Notes: generated by a model from the letters alone, not told the origin. A stretch of 64,000 nucleotides of DNA from Cohnella endophytica (GCF_003628305.1 NZ_RBZM01000006.1:124001-188000); one strand, 5' to 3'. Shown: positions 27,153 through 35,291, counted from the first letter of the stretch. Program-made: numbers and translations.

Positions 27153-27340
27153 TTTTATTAGCCACCTCACTTAATAAAATTTTGCTCAATTATACCATTA
27201 AACAAATGGGACACAAAAGGACTTGTGAACAGAGGTTCTACGTTTTTTAGTACCCCATCTTAATATGCCTCCCATAAAAGATAGAACTGAACGGATTCCG
27301 TCCGGGAGGTTATGATCGAGACAAGAACAATCAGCGGGAG

Positions 27341-28270
27341 ATGATTTGTAAGCATGAACAGGAAACTAGCGATCGGACTCGGCCTTATGATTTCGAATGC
27401 GTTGGGCTCTTAGTTGTAAAATTGACTTCGTTCACCTTCGAACAGTTTTATGATGTAGACGGAATTGTGATTTTGGCAGAATTTGTTCTGCTTCCATTCG
27501 CGATGGGCATCATCAATACGTATTTTTGGAAAGATTACGATGTATCCGGATCTGCGAGTTGGGGTTACGGCTTCATAAGCTTCATCATCGCCTTGTTTGG
27601 TAGCGCGTTCTTCATGGGAGAAGGCTACATTTGCCTAATCATAGTTTCCCCGCTGATATTCCTATTTATGATGTCCGGCATTTGGGCTGGCCGGGCTATA
27701 TTCAGGCAGGGCAATAACAAGTTAAACGTTAGCGTGGCAGGGGCTATTGTAGCTTTTATGGCTATCAACGTCGCTTTCGCCGGACCCTCGGAGAAAGTGG
27801 TTTCCGACCGTATCGTCATTCAGGCAAGTCCGGATCAGGTATGGAAGTATATCGTTTCGTTCCCGGCAATCGAGGAAAAGCCCTCATACTGGATGTTCCG
27901 GATCGGCCTGCCGGCCCCTGTTCAATCGGTTGCAGAAGGCGAGTTCGTCGGGGCGAACCGCCAGTGCGTTTTTAACGGCGGAATCGTGTTTGATGAGAAA
28001 ATCGTCGAGCTTGTCCCTGGTCGCAAATTGACATTCGATATCGTGAAACAGCCGGAGGATCCGGAGATCATGGGTCATCTCGAATTACGCCGCGGCCAAT
28101 TCGTTCTCGAGGACAATGGCGACGGTACAACGACCTTGATCGGTAATAGTTGGTATGATCTCAAGGTGAGGCCCTCTGCGTATTTTGACTGGTGGACGCA
28201 AGATATCATCCGCGCAGTTCATATTCGCGTCATGGAGCACATCAAGGCTTTGGCAGAAAATGATAATTGA
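27341..28270 (+). CDS. Membrane protein with C-terminal SRPBCC domain, probable 5' frameshift
   Basis: Three or four TM segments in the first 145 residues (for example LLPFAMGIINTYFW and YICLIIVSPLIFLFMM) precede a cytoplasmic SRPBCC/polyketide-cyclase-like domain (about 150-305). The first 25 or so residues of this frame are polar and unlike a membrane N-terminus. In another frame, the ATG at 27354 opens MNRKLAIGLGLMISNALGS and stops at about 27411, exactly where this frame continues as VVKLTSF. A one-base deletion there would join them, so the gene may be frameshifted in nature or in the assembly. Neither start has a well-spaced RBS. Function unknown. Confidence 0.6.
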   Translation: MICKHEQETSDRTRPYDFECVGLLVVKLTSFTFEQFYDVDGIVILAEFVLLPFAMGIINTYFWKDYDVSGSASWGYGFISFIIALFGSAFFMGEGYICLIIVSPLIFLFMMSGIWAGRAIFRQGNNKLNVSVAGAIVAFMAINVAFAGPSEKVVSDRIVIQASPDQVWKYIVSFPAIEEKPSYWMFRIGLPAPVQSVAEGEFVGANRQCVFNGGIVFDEKIVELVPGRKLTFDIVKQPEDPEIMGHLELRRGQFVLEDNGDGTTTLIGNSWYDLKVRPSAYFDWWTQDIIRAVHIRVMEHIKALAENDN

Positions 28271-28325
28271 ACGAATTATGCGAGGCAACGATACCGCTCA
28301 TATCAAGCGGCAAAGAGGTGTGATT

Positions 28326-28658
28326 ATGAAAATCTCCTTTTCTGGAATGGCTGCGTCCGTCGGATGTATGATTCTTTGTTTCATCTTTCTGTATTGGAAT
28401 CCTTATTCAGGTGATGAACCCAATAGCGGTACGGTGAGAATCATGTTTATGATGTTGATTCTTCCCGCATGTATAGGCTTAGTGAATTCGTTTTTTAGAA
28501 ATCGGACCTTAATGTATATCGTGTTTGCTTGGTCGCTTCCTTATGGACTTTATGTAGCTGTTGCATCAATTCCGAGCATTTGGAATCTCTATGTTGGAGT
28601 GCTGGTTCTATATCTTGTTTCCTCCATTTGGGAAAATAAGCGCGAAGCAATCAAATAA
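28326..28658 (+). CDS. Small membrane protein of unknown function
   Basis: A protein of 110 residues with three predicted TM helices (about 5-25, 40-55, 62-100) and a charged C-terminus. The ATG at 28326 has AAAGAGGTG 5-6 nt upstream; the frame extends further upstream but overlaps the preceding gene without an RBS. Probably co-transcribed with the preceding SRPBCC membrane gene and closed by a terminator. I do not recognise a family. Confidence 0.65.
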   Translation: MKISFSGMAASVGCMILCFIFLYWNPYSGDEPNSGTVRIMFMMLILPACIGLVNSFFRNRTLMYIVFAWSLPYGLYVAVASIPSIWNLYVGVLVLYLVSSIWENKREAIK

Positions 28659-28674
28659 TCTCCCGGAATATAGG

Positions 28675-28714
28675 AGAAGGATGTTCATTAAATACTGAAC
28701 ATCCTTCTTTTTTA
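28675..28714 (+). terminator. Terminator between convergent genes
   Basis: AGAAGGATGTTCA pairs with TGAACATCCTTCT over an 8-nt loop, followed by TTTTTTA on the + strand. Confidence 0.9.
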
Positions 28715-28721
28715 TAGATAA

Positions 28722-29177
28722 TCACTCTATCCCCAGCGTTTTGACGATTTTCGGAACGTCCTCGTTCACCATACGTTTAAGCAGGCGAATCGGTCTGCCG
28801 TATTTTTTATAATCGTAGTCCTGTTTCGATTTGCTGAGAAAATCAGCAGGAAGTTCTCCCGGAACCGTATAAGCAAAAATTAATCCATTTCGCTCTGCAA
28901 GGAAGATAATAGGGGAGTCATCATAGCCTTTTTTACGCCATTGCTTCCGAGTCATCCGGAAAACAAGCAGAGACAACACCTCCTCATACACCTTTCCCTT
29001 GTATTTAAAGAAGAAAAATACGCCGTACTCGGCATCGATCAACCGTTTGTTACTTTTAACGACTATGAATCTCTTCCACCAGCTAGGAAGCCGTAGGCTA
29101 AAACCATATTTCGGATCCTTGTAAGAAAGTTTAGAGATGGATGTCGATCTTCCCAGTATGATTTTATTGCTTATCAT
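28722..29177 (-). CDS. Hypothetical protein
   Basis: A protein of 151 residues, basic and rich in aromatic residues (PSWWKRF, GVFFFFKYKG), with no TM helix or signal peptide and no family I recognise. The alternating hydrophobic/charged central part suggests a small alpha/beta domain. The start is the ATG at 29177 because AGAGGGAG lies 5 nt upstream; the frame extends to 29240 without an RBS. Composition is AT-rich compared with the neighbouring fnr gene. Confidence 0.55.
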   Translation of the reverse strand: MISNKIILGRSTSISKLSYKDPKYGFSLRLPSWWKRFIVVKSNKRLIDAEYGVFFFFKYKGKVYEEVLSLLVFRMTRKQWRKKGYDDSPIIFLAERNGLIFAYTVPGELPADFLSKSKQDYDYKKYGRPIRLLKRMVNEDVPKIVKTLGIE

Positions 29178-29487
29178 AATCACTCCCTCTGGAACCATCA
29201 TTATCAGATGCTTATCATTAAAGTTAGGATATTCAAGCACTCAAATGTGTGACTGTGCTTTCGAATATTCATTGGCCACAGATTTATATAAGTGAGTGCG
29301 TATATGAAAATTTATCGAAGCGGGAGAGAGGAAATAACAATGGACGAGCCGGAAGGTAGAGTTGGAAGGTAAAGCGGGAAGGTAGAGTGGGATTACGAGG
29401 TTTGGGATAGATTTCTCGGCCGTCTGAGAAAATAATCGCGAACGAAGCCTCGATCATCCGCCTTGGCGGCCGATCAAGGCTTTTTTT
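29178..29487. other. Intergenic region with orphan terminator, short ORF and 13-bp triplet repeat
   Basis: A near-perfect hairpin at 29445-29482 (AAGCCTCGATC with GATCAAGGCTT, plus an inner CCGCC/GGCGG stem) is followed by seven T on the + strand, yet no recognised + gene precedes it. Upstream, GAGAGAGG sits before an ATG at 29340 that opens only ten codons (to 29372). Positions 29351-29389 hold three tandem copies of a 13-bp unit beginning GGAAGGTA. The T-run overlaps the fnr stop codon. A small + strand RNA ending at this hairpin is possible. Confidence 0.5.
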
Positions 29488-30247
29488 AGATACGGCATAC
29501 TTCCTTCGGGCAGGCCGGGGAAGAAGGACAGCGGCATATGCCCCGGAGATCGCTTAACTTCAGGATAATGATGCGACCGTTGCGGATCGCGATCGTGCCT
29601 TCATCCTTCAGTCCGTTCAGCATTCGGTTCACGCTCTCTCGCGAAGTCCCGATGAAATCGGCCAACTCGGCATTCGTCAGCTTGATGTTGATTCGAATGC
29701 CTTCGGCGCATGCTACGCCATACGAGTTGGCGAGGCGAATAAGCGTTGAAGCAAGCGCGCCGGGTTTGCCGAACAGCAGCAGGTCGCGGAATTTGGAATC
29801 GGTCACGCGGTGCATGAGAGCCATCCAGTTCATGAACCGGACCGCGAAGTCACCATGCCGGTACAAAAGAATTTCGAGATCCTGCCACTGAATGACGCCG
29901 AGCTCGGCATCCTCCATCGCTTCCGCGCTGAAGCTGTGAACGGCGCGCATTCCGTCCTCCGGTTCGCACAGCATATCGCCTGCCTGCAGAATCGAGAGAA
30001 TGAAGTCTTTTCCGTCTTCCGTGGACTTTCTTAGCTTTATTTTTCCCGAACGAATATAGTAAAGCTTGCCCGTGGGTTCTCCTTCCCAGAACAAGTAACT
30101 GCCGGCTTCCGCATGTTTCGGGTACATCAATTCCTCCAGGCGGCCGAACTGCTCGGGAGAGAAGAAGCTGGTTATCGCATGCGGATGAGAAGCCCGTTTT
30201 TCCGAGTGAACCCTCTCGTTTGTCGGAATTGCTTTAACAATAGCCAT
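29486..30247 (-). CDS. fnr: Crp/Fnr-family regulator with C-terminal Fe-S cysteine cluster
   Basis: A protein of 253 residues: a cNMP-like beta barrel (about 30-145), a dimer helix, and a Crp-type winged HTH (about 165-235; LADFIGTSRESVNRMLNGL). The tail has Cys238, Cys240, Cys246 and Cys251, like Bacillus subtilis Fnr, whose C-terminal cysteines hold an oxygen-sensitive 4Fe-4S cluster; Gram-negative Fnr has them at the N-terminus. It should activate genes without oxygen by binding TGTGA-N6-TCACA, and such sites occur at 33285, 33495 and 34112 near the fermentation operon. Start at 30247 with GGAAGGGGAGAG upstream; an in-frame TTG at 30268 is rejected. Confidence 0.9.
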   Translation of the reverse strand: MAIVKAIPTNERVHSEKRASHPHAITSFFSPEQFGRLEELMYPKHAEAGSYLFWEGEPTGKLYYIRSGKIKLRKSTEDGKDFILSILQAGDMLCEPEDGMRAVHSFSAEAMEDAELGVIQWQDLEILLYRHGDFAVRFMNWMALMHRVTDSKFRDLLLFGKPGALASTLIRLANSYGVACAEGIRINIKLTNAELADFIGTSRESVNRMLNGLKDEGTIAIRNGRIIILKLSDLRGICRCPSSPACPKEVCRI

Positions 30248-30315
30248 CGTTCCGCTCTCCCCTTCCAATCGTTGCTCATACTTTCATCTTACGCTAGCCG
30301 TTCTCGCGACGATAT

Positions 30316-30435
30316 CGGGGAAACTCCTGAATTCCTCGGGGTATTTCCCTTATTTTGACTTGAAGAGCAGGATAACGGCGTAAAAATCAGGACTTTCCCC
30401 CCTAGCGAAATCAGGGAGTTCCCCGAATTACCCCG
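30316..30435. promoter_or_regulatory. Inverted CGGGG motifs between fnr and the GAF gene
   Basis: CGGGGAAACTCCTGAATT (30316-30333) reappears inverted at 30407-30425 as GAAATCAGGGAGTTCCCCG. Each copy is flanked by another CGGGGTA half-site (30337-30343 and, inverted, 30429-30435). TACCCCG resembles the TACYYMT heptamer of NarL-type regulators, and a NarL-type regulator is encoded just downstream, so these may be its sites (inference). Confidence 0.45.
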
Positions 30436-30479
30436 AACGGAGTTTCCGTTACACTTAATGTACGGAAGGGGAGATTGCT

Positions 30480-30947
30480 TTGGAGGATCGGAGCTCGGAC
30501 GAAAGGATGCTAGAGGAACTGCACCGGTTGAGATCGGATATCGGCTGCGATTTTGGCGCGATAGGATTAGCTGAAGGGCAGTCCGGAGAGCTTCGTTGGA
30601 AACTGGTTTCCGGCAACGGAAACGATAAGTATAGGGAGATGACGGAGCGGCAGGGCAAGGGCTTTTCCGGTTCGGTCATCAAAGTCGGAAGAGCGATGAC
30701 TTTCCAACTCGTAGAGATCGTGGCGACGCGCCGGCTTCATGAATACCCGCTGCTGCTCGCCGAGAATTTGAGATCGGCTTACGCATCTCCCGTTACGGAA
30801 AGCGCGGGACCCGTTCGGGGCGTATTGTTGGTCGGCGATCGGAAAAGGCGTATTTATCGTCCGGAGGATCGGCAAAGGGTGGCTGAAGCGAGCGAACGAA
30901 TTTTCGAGATCATCGTAGGCAAACCCGCGATACTGCGCTCGCTATGA
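30480..30947 (+). CDS. GAF-domain sensor protein (NreA-like)
   Basis: A single GAF domain fills this 155-residue protein (GKGFSGSVIKVGRAMTF, ASPVTESAGPVRGVLLVGD). Staphylococcal NreA is a GAF protein that binds nitrate and modulates the NreB kinase; here too the GAF gene directly precedes a NarL-type regulator gene and a HisKA_3 kinase gene, although in the order A-C-B. The start is TTG at 30480, with AAGGGGAG 6-7 nt upstream; no ATG fits. Ligand identity is inferred from synteny only. Confidence 0.75.
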   Translation: MEDRSSDERMLEELHRLRSDIGCDFGAIGLAEGQSGELRWKLVSGNGNDKYREMTERQGKGFSGSVIKVGRAMTFQLVEIVATRRLHEYPLLLAENLRSAYASPVTESAGPVRGVLLVGDRKRRIYRPEDRQRVAEASERIFEIIVGKPAILRSL

Positions 30948-30990
30948 TAAAATAAAGGGATAAGAACGCGCAGACGGGAGGAGCAGTCAA

Positions 30991-31644
30991 ATGATTCGAA
31001 TCGTTGTAGTGGACGATCATGCTATCGTACGTTCGGGACTGGTCATGCTGCTGAACGGCAGGCACGGCATGGAAGTCGTCGGTGAAGCGGCGGACGGGGA
31101 CGAAGCGATTAGGAAAGCCGAAGAGCTTAGCCCGGACGTCGTGCTCATGGACTTAAGCATGCCGCATGGCAAGGACGGATTGACGGCGACGGGAGAGCTC
31201 AAGAAGCGGGTACCCGATACGGCCGTGCTCGTCTTGACCATGCACGACGACGAAGAATATTTGTTCAGGGCGATACATGCGGGCGCATCCGGCTACATTC
31301 TCAAAAGCGCTCCCCACGAGGAGATGCTTTCGGCGATTCAGCATGTTGCCGCAGGCAACGCTTATTTATATCCGTCGGCAACGAAGCGGCTAATGAGCGA
31401 TTACTTAGAGAAGATGAAAAGCGGCGAGCACGCGGGAGCTTACGGTACTTTGTCCGACCGCGAGAAGGAAATTCTGGCGAAGATCGCCCAAGGCTACTCC
31501 AATCGCGATATCGCGGAGCAACTCGTCATCAGCGTGAAGACGGTAGAGTCCCATAAGAGCAATCTGATGGATAAATTGGACTTGCGAACGAGGCCGGATC
31601 TCGTCAAATTCGCGATGAAGAAGGGGCTGCTGAATTTTGAGTGA
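30991..31644 (+). CDS. NarL/LuxR-type response regulator (NreC-like)
   Basis: A protein of 217 residues: a receiver domain with phosphoacceptor Asp54 in VLMDLSMP and Lys in YILKSAP, then a LuxR-type HTH ([35 protein letters not shown]). It overlaps the kinase gene by 8 bp. RBS GGGAGGAG precedes the ATG. Expected to be phosphorylated by the following kinase; candidate sites lie in the fnr/GAF intergenic region. Confidence 0.88.
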   Translation: MIRIVVVDDHAIVRSGLVMLLNGRHGMEVVGEAADGDEAIRKAEELSPDVVLMDLSMPHGKDGLTATGELKKRVPDTAVLVLTMHDDEEYLFRAIHAGASGYILKSAPHEEMLSAIQHVAAGNAYLYPSATKRLMSDYLEKMKSGEHAGAYGTLSDREKEILAKIAQGYSNRDIAEQLVISVKTVESHKSNLMDKLDLRTRPDLVKFAMKKGLLNFE

Positions 31645-32758
31645 GCAAATCGGACAGGAACGTTACCCTTCGGAAAATATCGCCGAGAACGTGAAGCCGC
31701 TATTGAGCCAGATAGAGACGAATATTACCGATCCGGAACTTCGAGTAGTGCTGCAGCGTTCACTTAAGCAGTTGGCGGACGTCAAGTTCGCGTTGGACGA
31801 AGCGTCGATCGTAGCCGTGACGGATCGCAAAGGCAAGATTCAATACGTTAACGATAAGTTTTGCGAGATCTCCGGTTACTCCCGAGACGAGTTGATCGGC
31901 AACGACCACCGGATCGTGAACTCGGGCAACCATGGCCAACCGTTCATGCGCGAGCTGTGGGATACGATCTCCTCGGGACGCGTATGGCGGGGAGAGATCA
32001 AAAACCGCGCCAAACACGGAGGTTACTATTGGGTAGATACGACGATCGTTCCGTTCGTAGACGGGAATGGCGCGCCCTACCAGTATTTGGCGATCCGTCA
32101 TGAGGTGACCCGGTTGAAGGAAACCGAGGTGCAGCTTCAGTTGATGATGACGCAGATCATGCAGATACAGGAGGAGGAGCGGAGGCGATTCTCCCGGGAT
32201 TTGCACGACGGGATCGGGCAAAGCTTGTTTTCTCTGAAAATAACGCTGGATCGCATGATGCCGGACGGAGGAGACGCCAACTTGGAGGCGCTCGGGCGGC
32301 AGGTGTCGCAATTGATGGAGGAAGTGCGGGGACTCGCATGGGAGCTTCGACCGTCGGTGCTCGACGACTTGGGCGTCGTCCCGGCGCTGCGAACGTACAT
32401 CGACAATTTCGAGCGGCATTACGGAATTCGCGTCCGGTTCGATTGCGACCTGCGGACAAGGCCGGATCTGCTCGCGGAGACGACGATCTACCGCGTCGTT
32501 CAGGAAGCGCTAACGAACGTGGGCAAATACGCAGACGTGTCGGAAGCCTTCGTTACGCTGCACGGGAAGGGTTCTTACGTCGAAGCCACCGTCTCCGATC
32601 GCGGTGTGGGCTTTCAGCGCGAACAATCGGCCCGGGGCGTCGGACTGTTCAGCATGGAGGAGCGCGCGCGCGCGGTTTCCGGCGAACTGCTCGTCCGTTC
32701 GGAGCCGGGTCAAGGCACGATCGTTACATTGAAGGTTCCGGTTAAGACGGTGGATTGA
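31637..32758 (+). CDS. PAS-HisKA_3 sensor kinase (NreB-like)
   Basis: A soluble kinase of 373 residues. A PAS domain with PAC segment (about 50-170: [17 protein letters not shown], [20 protein letters not shown]) is followed by a HisKA_3 dimerisation motif with His190 in [11 protein letters not shown] and a C-terminal HATPase ([13 protein letters not shown]). Gene order and architecture match NreB, but the staphylococcal NreB PAS uses four cysteines for an Fe-S cluster and this PAS has one, so oxygen sensing by that mechanism is unlikely. The start is a TTG at 31637 inside the regulator gene; the first in-frame ATG is much further in. Confidence 0.82.
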   Translation: MSEQIGQERYPSENIAENVKPLLSQIETNITDPELRVVLQRSLKQLADVKFALDEASIVAVTDRKGKIQYVNDKFCEISGYSRDELIGNDHRIVNSGNHGQPFMRELWDTISSGRVWRGEIKNRAKHGGYYWVDTTIVPFVDGNGAPYQYLAIRHEVTRLKETEVQLQLMMTQIMQIQEEERRRFSRDLHDGIGQSLFSLKITLDRMMPDGGDANLEALGRQVSQLMEEVRGLAWELRPSVLDDLGVVPALRTYIDNFERHYGIRVRFDCDLRTRPDLLAETTIYRVVQEALTNVGKYADVSEAFVTLHGKGSYVEATVSDRGVGFQREQSARGVGLFSMEERARAVSGELLVRSEPGQGTIVTLKVPVKTVD

Positions 32759-32810
32759 AGGTAGGCTGGCGCGTGCTGGCCATCTTCTTCCGCTTCGTTG
32801 CACAGGTGAA

Positions 32811-33165
32811 AGTCTCTTCGCGCGCCATTAGTACACTCCCAGCGTCTTAAATCGGCGAAAGCCTCTCCGCGCGCGCCATTTAGTACGCTCCCAGCGTCTT
32901 AAATCGCCGAAAGACGCTCCGCTCGCACCATTAGTACGCTCCCAGCGTCTTAAATCGGCGAAAGTCGCACCGCGCGCACAGTAGTACGCTCCCGGCGTAC
33001 TACATCGTCGAAAGTCGCTCCGCGCGCACCAGTAGTACGCTCCCGGCGTACTACATCGGCGAAAGTCGCTCCGCGCGCACCAGTAGTACGCTCCCGGCGT
33101 GCTACATCGGCGAAAGTCGCTCCGCGCGCACCAGTAGTACGCTCCCGGCGTACTACATCGGCGAA
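32811..33165. repeat. Seven tandem copies of a 51-bp hairpin repeat
   Basis: Units begin at 32811, 32860, 32912, 32963, 33013, 33064 and 33115 (49-52 bp each). The last four are nearly identical and contain the perfect inverted repeat GTAGTACGC-tcccg-GCGTACTAC; the first three carry a decayed version (AGTACGCTCCCAGCGTCTTA). There are no unique spacers, so this is not CRISPR. It lies between the kinase gene and the Fnr-box promoter. The unit length is a multiple of 3, which makes a repetitive open frame on the minus strand that is not a gene. Confidence 0.9.
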
Positions 33166-33284
33166 GCCCCCTCCACGCACCGCCACCATCCTCGCACCGA
33201 CTCTATCTCTTCGAATGTTCCGCCCGCATCAAACTACCCTTTCCCTAACGGCCTTTTATGTCGTTTCCGTGTCAACGTAACAAT

Positions 33285-33327
33285 CGTGATGGATGTCACA
33301 GTAGATAGGAATCGAGCAGTTTATATT
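33285..33327 (+). promoter_or_regulatory. Fnr-activated promoter of the anaerobic gene block
   Basis: CGTGATGGATGTCACA (33285-33300) is one base from the TGTGA-N6-TCACA Fnr palindrome. A good -10, TATATT, lies at 33322-33327, which puts the box near -41.5 of the predicted start at about 33334: class II activator geometry. The leader to the first gene is about 200 nt and shows no other clear signal except the second Fnr box. Confidence 0.7.
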
Positions 33328-33494
33328 AAGTACATATCGAACCTGCAGATAGCCTACGGAATGCACGGTCAAGCGTGGATCAGAGCGCAATGTATTCGAG
33401 GTTCGCTTATTTCGGAGTAACCGATCATGCAATTCAGCAGGTCCCAGACTTTCGTTCGCTAGAACAATGAAAGTCGCTCATCCCAGGCCACTCA

Positions 33495-33510
33495 TGTGAT
33501 TTTTTTCACA
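33495..33510. promoter_or_regulatory. Perfect Fnr box upstream of the first hemerythrin-like gene
   Basis: TGTGATTTTTTTCACA is an exact TGTGA-N6-TCACA palindrome. It is only 30 bp from the start codon, too close for class II activation of that gene, so it may repress, serve an internal promoter, or assist the upstream one. Confidence 0.7.
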
Positions 33511-33539
33511 AAACTAAAATCGAGAGGAGTTAGTTGCTA

Positions 33540-34091
33540 ATGATTATCGCAAACGCAAAAGCAAATAGTCGAATGAATTATCCGCACGACGATGCAGATC
33601 CGGAGGCTCGTTATTGTCTTCTGGAGCAAGCGATCGAACGGGCAAAGCAAGAACGCGGAGTGCTGAATGAGGAGTTGAAGGCAATATACGATCAAACCTG
33701 CGCCGTGAGCAACGATAAGGATACCGTTAGTTTGAATCGTGACGTGGAATTGTTGACAGAGTGCGTGAGACATTTCATTAGGGATTGGAGCGAATATAAG
33801 AGCTGGGAGGATGCGGAGCTTTTCCCGCACGCGGCATTGTACCTCGGCGTCGAATCGGATTCGTTCGAGCTGATGGAGCGAGAATACGAGCTCGGGGAGC
33901 GTCTGCTAGAGGCATGCGGGCATCATCTGGACGGTTCTTTGCGAGTGGCGGCAACGCCGGAGAACGTCCGGGCGGTGACTTCTTCCTTGCTGCAGGCTTA
34001 CGCGTTCCTGAAAAACCGATTCCGAGAGGAAGAAGAAATGATGGAGGCGTTGGAGGACCAGACGGACCGGTCGAACAAGTTCGGATTTTAG
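33540..34091 (+). CDS. Degenerate hemerythrin-like protein lacking iron ligands
   Basis: A helical protein of 183 residues. It aligns by eye with the true hemerythrin gene at 34780: FIRDWSEYKSWEDAELFP here against FMREWQVHLEKERKALYP there, and RFREEEEMM against HFRLEDENV. In each HxxxE motif the histidine is replaced (Tyr and Arg here), and the N-terminal EH pair is ER. It probably keeps the four-helix bundle but cannot bind a di-iron centre in the usual way. Role unknown; Fnr boxes in its leader suggest anaerobic expression. GAGAGGAG fits ATG 33540 (10 nt) or TTG 33534 (4 nt). Confidence 0.6.
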   Translation: MIIANAKANSRMNYPHDDADPEARYCLLEQAIERAKQERGVLNEELKAIYDQTCAVSNDKDTVSLNRDVELLTECVRHFIRDWSEYKSWEDAELFPHAALYLGVESDSFELMEREYELGERLLEACGHHLDGSLRVAATPENVRAVTSSLLQAYAFLKNRFREEEEMMEALEDQTDRSNKFGF

Positions 34092-34111
34092 GCGCTAACA
34101 ATTGCAGTAAT

Positions 34112-34154
34112 TGTGATAAACATCACATTCAAGCTCTTCATTCCCCTGCATACT
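34112..34154 (+). promoter_or_regulatory. Fnr box and -10 element upstream of doxX
   Basis: TGTGATAAACATCACA (34112-34127) is an exact TGTGA-N6-TCACA palindrome. CATACT at 34149-34154 sits where a -10 would be if the box is centred at about -41.5. This would drive doxX and the downstream hemerythrin, adhE and pfl genes. Confidence 0.75.
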
Positions 34155-34214
34155 GAAGGCGTAAGGAAAACAAAGGAAACAACAAAAACCGAATCCCGGA
34201 GGGAGATGACCATC

Positions 34215-34754
34215 ATGGTCATGAAATGGTACAAAGAAAACGTATGGGCGGCCGTAGCACTCGTGTTCGTCAGATTATATGTCGGTTGGCAATGGGTGGA
34301 CGCGGGCTGGCACAAGTTAACCGGAGGTTTCGACGCCGGCGGCTTCCTTAAAGGAGCTATCGCGAAGCCGGTGGCCGATCACGCGACGAACGCAGTCATT
34401 TTCCCGAATTACACGTACTTCATCGAGCATTTCGCGCTTCCGAACGTGAAGCTGATCAACGTCCTCATTCCGCTAGGCGAATTCCTGATCGGCATCGGGC
34501 TGATTGTCGGGGGCTTGACGCTAACGGCTGCGTTCTTCGGAATGATGCTTAACTTCCTGTTCCTGTTCGCCGGCACGGTAAGCACGAACCCATGGTTGCT
34601 GCTGCTTGGAATGATCGTCTTCACGGCAGGAACCAACGCCGGACGCTTCGGGCTTGACGCTTACTTGCTGCCTTACCTCCGCAAAGTCTGGACGAAACTC
34701 GCGCATACCAGAGACAAGAAGCTAGCGGGCGGAGGCAAAACCGTCCCTCATTAA
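34215..34754 (+). CDS. DoxX-family membrane protein
   Basis: A protein of 179 residues with about four TM helices (AAVALVFVRLYVGWQWV, NVLIPLGEFLIGIGLIVGG, LTAAFFGMMLNFLFLFAG, LLLLGMIVFTAGTNAG) and a Lys-rich cytoplasmic tail. DoxX proteins are linked to quinone-dependent oxidoreductases and redox stress; in Thermales/Sulfolobales relatives they are part of thiosulfate:quinone oxidoreductase. The ATG at 34215 is 9 nt from GGAGGGAG; other in-frame ATGs lie at 34206 and 34221. Expression is probably Fnr-dependent from the box 88 bp upstream. Confidence 0.8.
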   Translation: MVMKWYKENVWAAVALVFVRLYVGWQWVDAGWHKLTGGFDAGGFLKGAIAKPVADHATNAVIFPNYTYFIEHFALPNVKLINVLIPLGEFLIGIGLIVGGLTLTAAFFGMMLNFLFLFAGTVSTNPWLLLLGMIVFTAGTNAGRFGLDAYLLPYLRKVWTKLAHTRDKKLAGGGKTVPH

Positions 34755-34779
34755 AGCATAGGCGAAGGAGGATGCCGAG

Positions 34780-35265
34780 ATGTCTGCCGACCAACCATCG
34801 TTGCTGGAAAGCTATCGCTCCTACGATCAATGGAAGAACGAGCATGACGACCTGTATGTCCGATTGCTGGAACTGTGCCGTTTGATGAAGTGGAATCCGA
34901 CGAACTACGACTACTCCGACTGGGAAACGCATCATCGGACGGTACGCGGCATCTTCGTTCCCTTCATGCGGGAGTGGCAGGTGCATCTGGAGAAGGAGCG
35001 CAAAGCGCTATATCCCATCGTCGAAGCCGCGATCTGCGGAGGCCCGATCGGTCCGGCCAGCGTCCTCGAGCAGGACGGCCGGATCGTCGGACAGTTCCAG
35101 GAACAATACGAGAAGGCCGTCGGCGAAGGCGTAGAGCCGGAAGAAGCGTTGCGATTAATGCTTCAAGTGTTGACCGTCGTCGCGGAGCATTTCCGACTGG
35201 AAGACGAGAACGTCGTTCCTGCAACGGAGCGGTTCATGGAACAAATCGAATACAGCGGTTCCTAG
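34780..35265 (+). CDS. Hemerythrin (HHE) domain protein
   Basis: A protein of 161 residues, a four-helix bundle. Candidate di-iron ligands are His22 (NEHDD), His51/His52 (ETHHR), His69 with Glu73 (HLEKE) and His137 with Glu141 (HFRLE): two canonical HxxxE motifs. Bacterial hemerythrins bind O2 or NO or help repair iron clusters. The gene lies 25 bp after doxX and 26 bp before adhE, within an anaerobic operon, which suggests oxygen or NO protection of PFL or AdhE (inference). RBS GGAGGATG is well placed. Confidence 0.82.
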   Translation: MSADQPSLLESYRSYDQWKNEHDDLYVRLLELCRLMKWNPTNYDYSDWETHHRTVRGIFVPFMREWQVHLEKERKALYPIVEAAICGGPIGPASVLEQDGRIVGQFQEQYEKAVGEGVEPEEALRLMLQVLTVVAEHFRLEDENVVPATERFMEQIEYSGS

Positions 35266-35291
35266 GAACCGAATCGAATGGAGGCTAACCC

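Noticed and set aside
26600..29490. Possible mobile island or prophage remnant
   Set aside because: Genes are AT-richer and unrelated to their neighbours, but no integrase, transposase, attachment repeats or tRNA end is present.
32950..33189. A - strand frame encoding a 17-residue repeat
   Set aside because: The 51-bp DNA repeat is divisible by three, so any open frame becomes a peptide repeat; the repeat units upstream break the frame and there is no RBS.
33495..33510. Reading the TGTGA-N6-TCACA sites as CRP-cAMP sites
   Set aside because: Firmicutes of this type generally lack cAMP-CRP signalling, and a Bacillus-type Fnr gene is only a few kilobases away; Fnr recognises the same palindrome.
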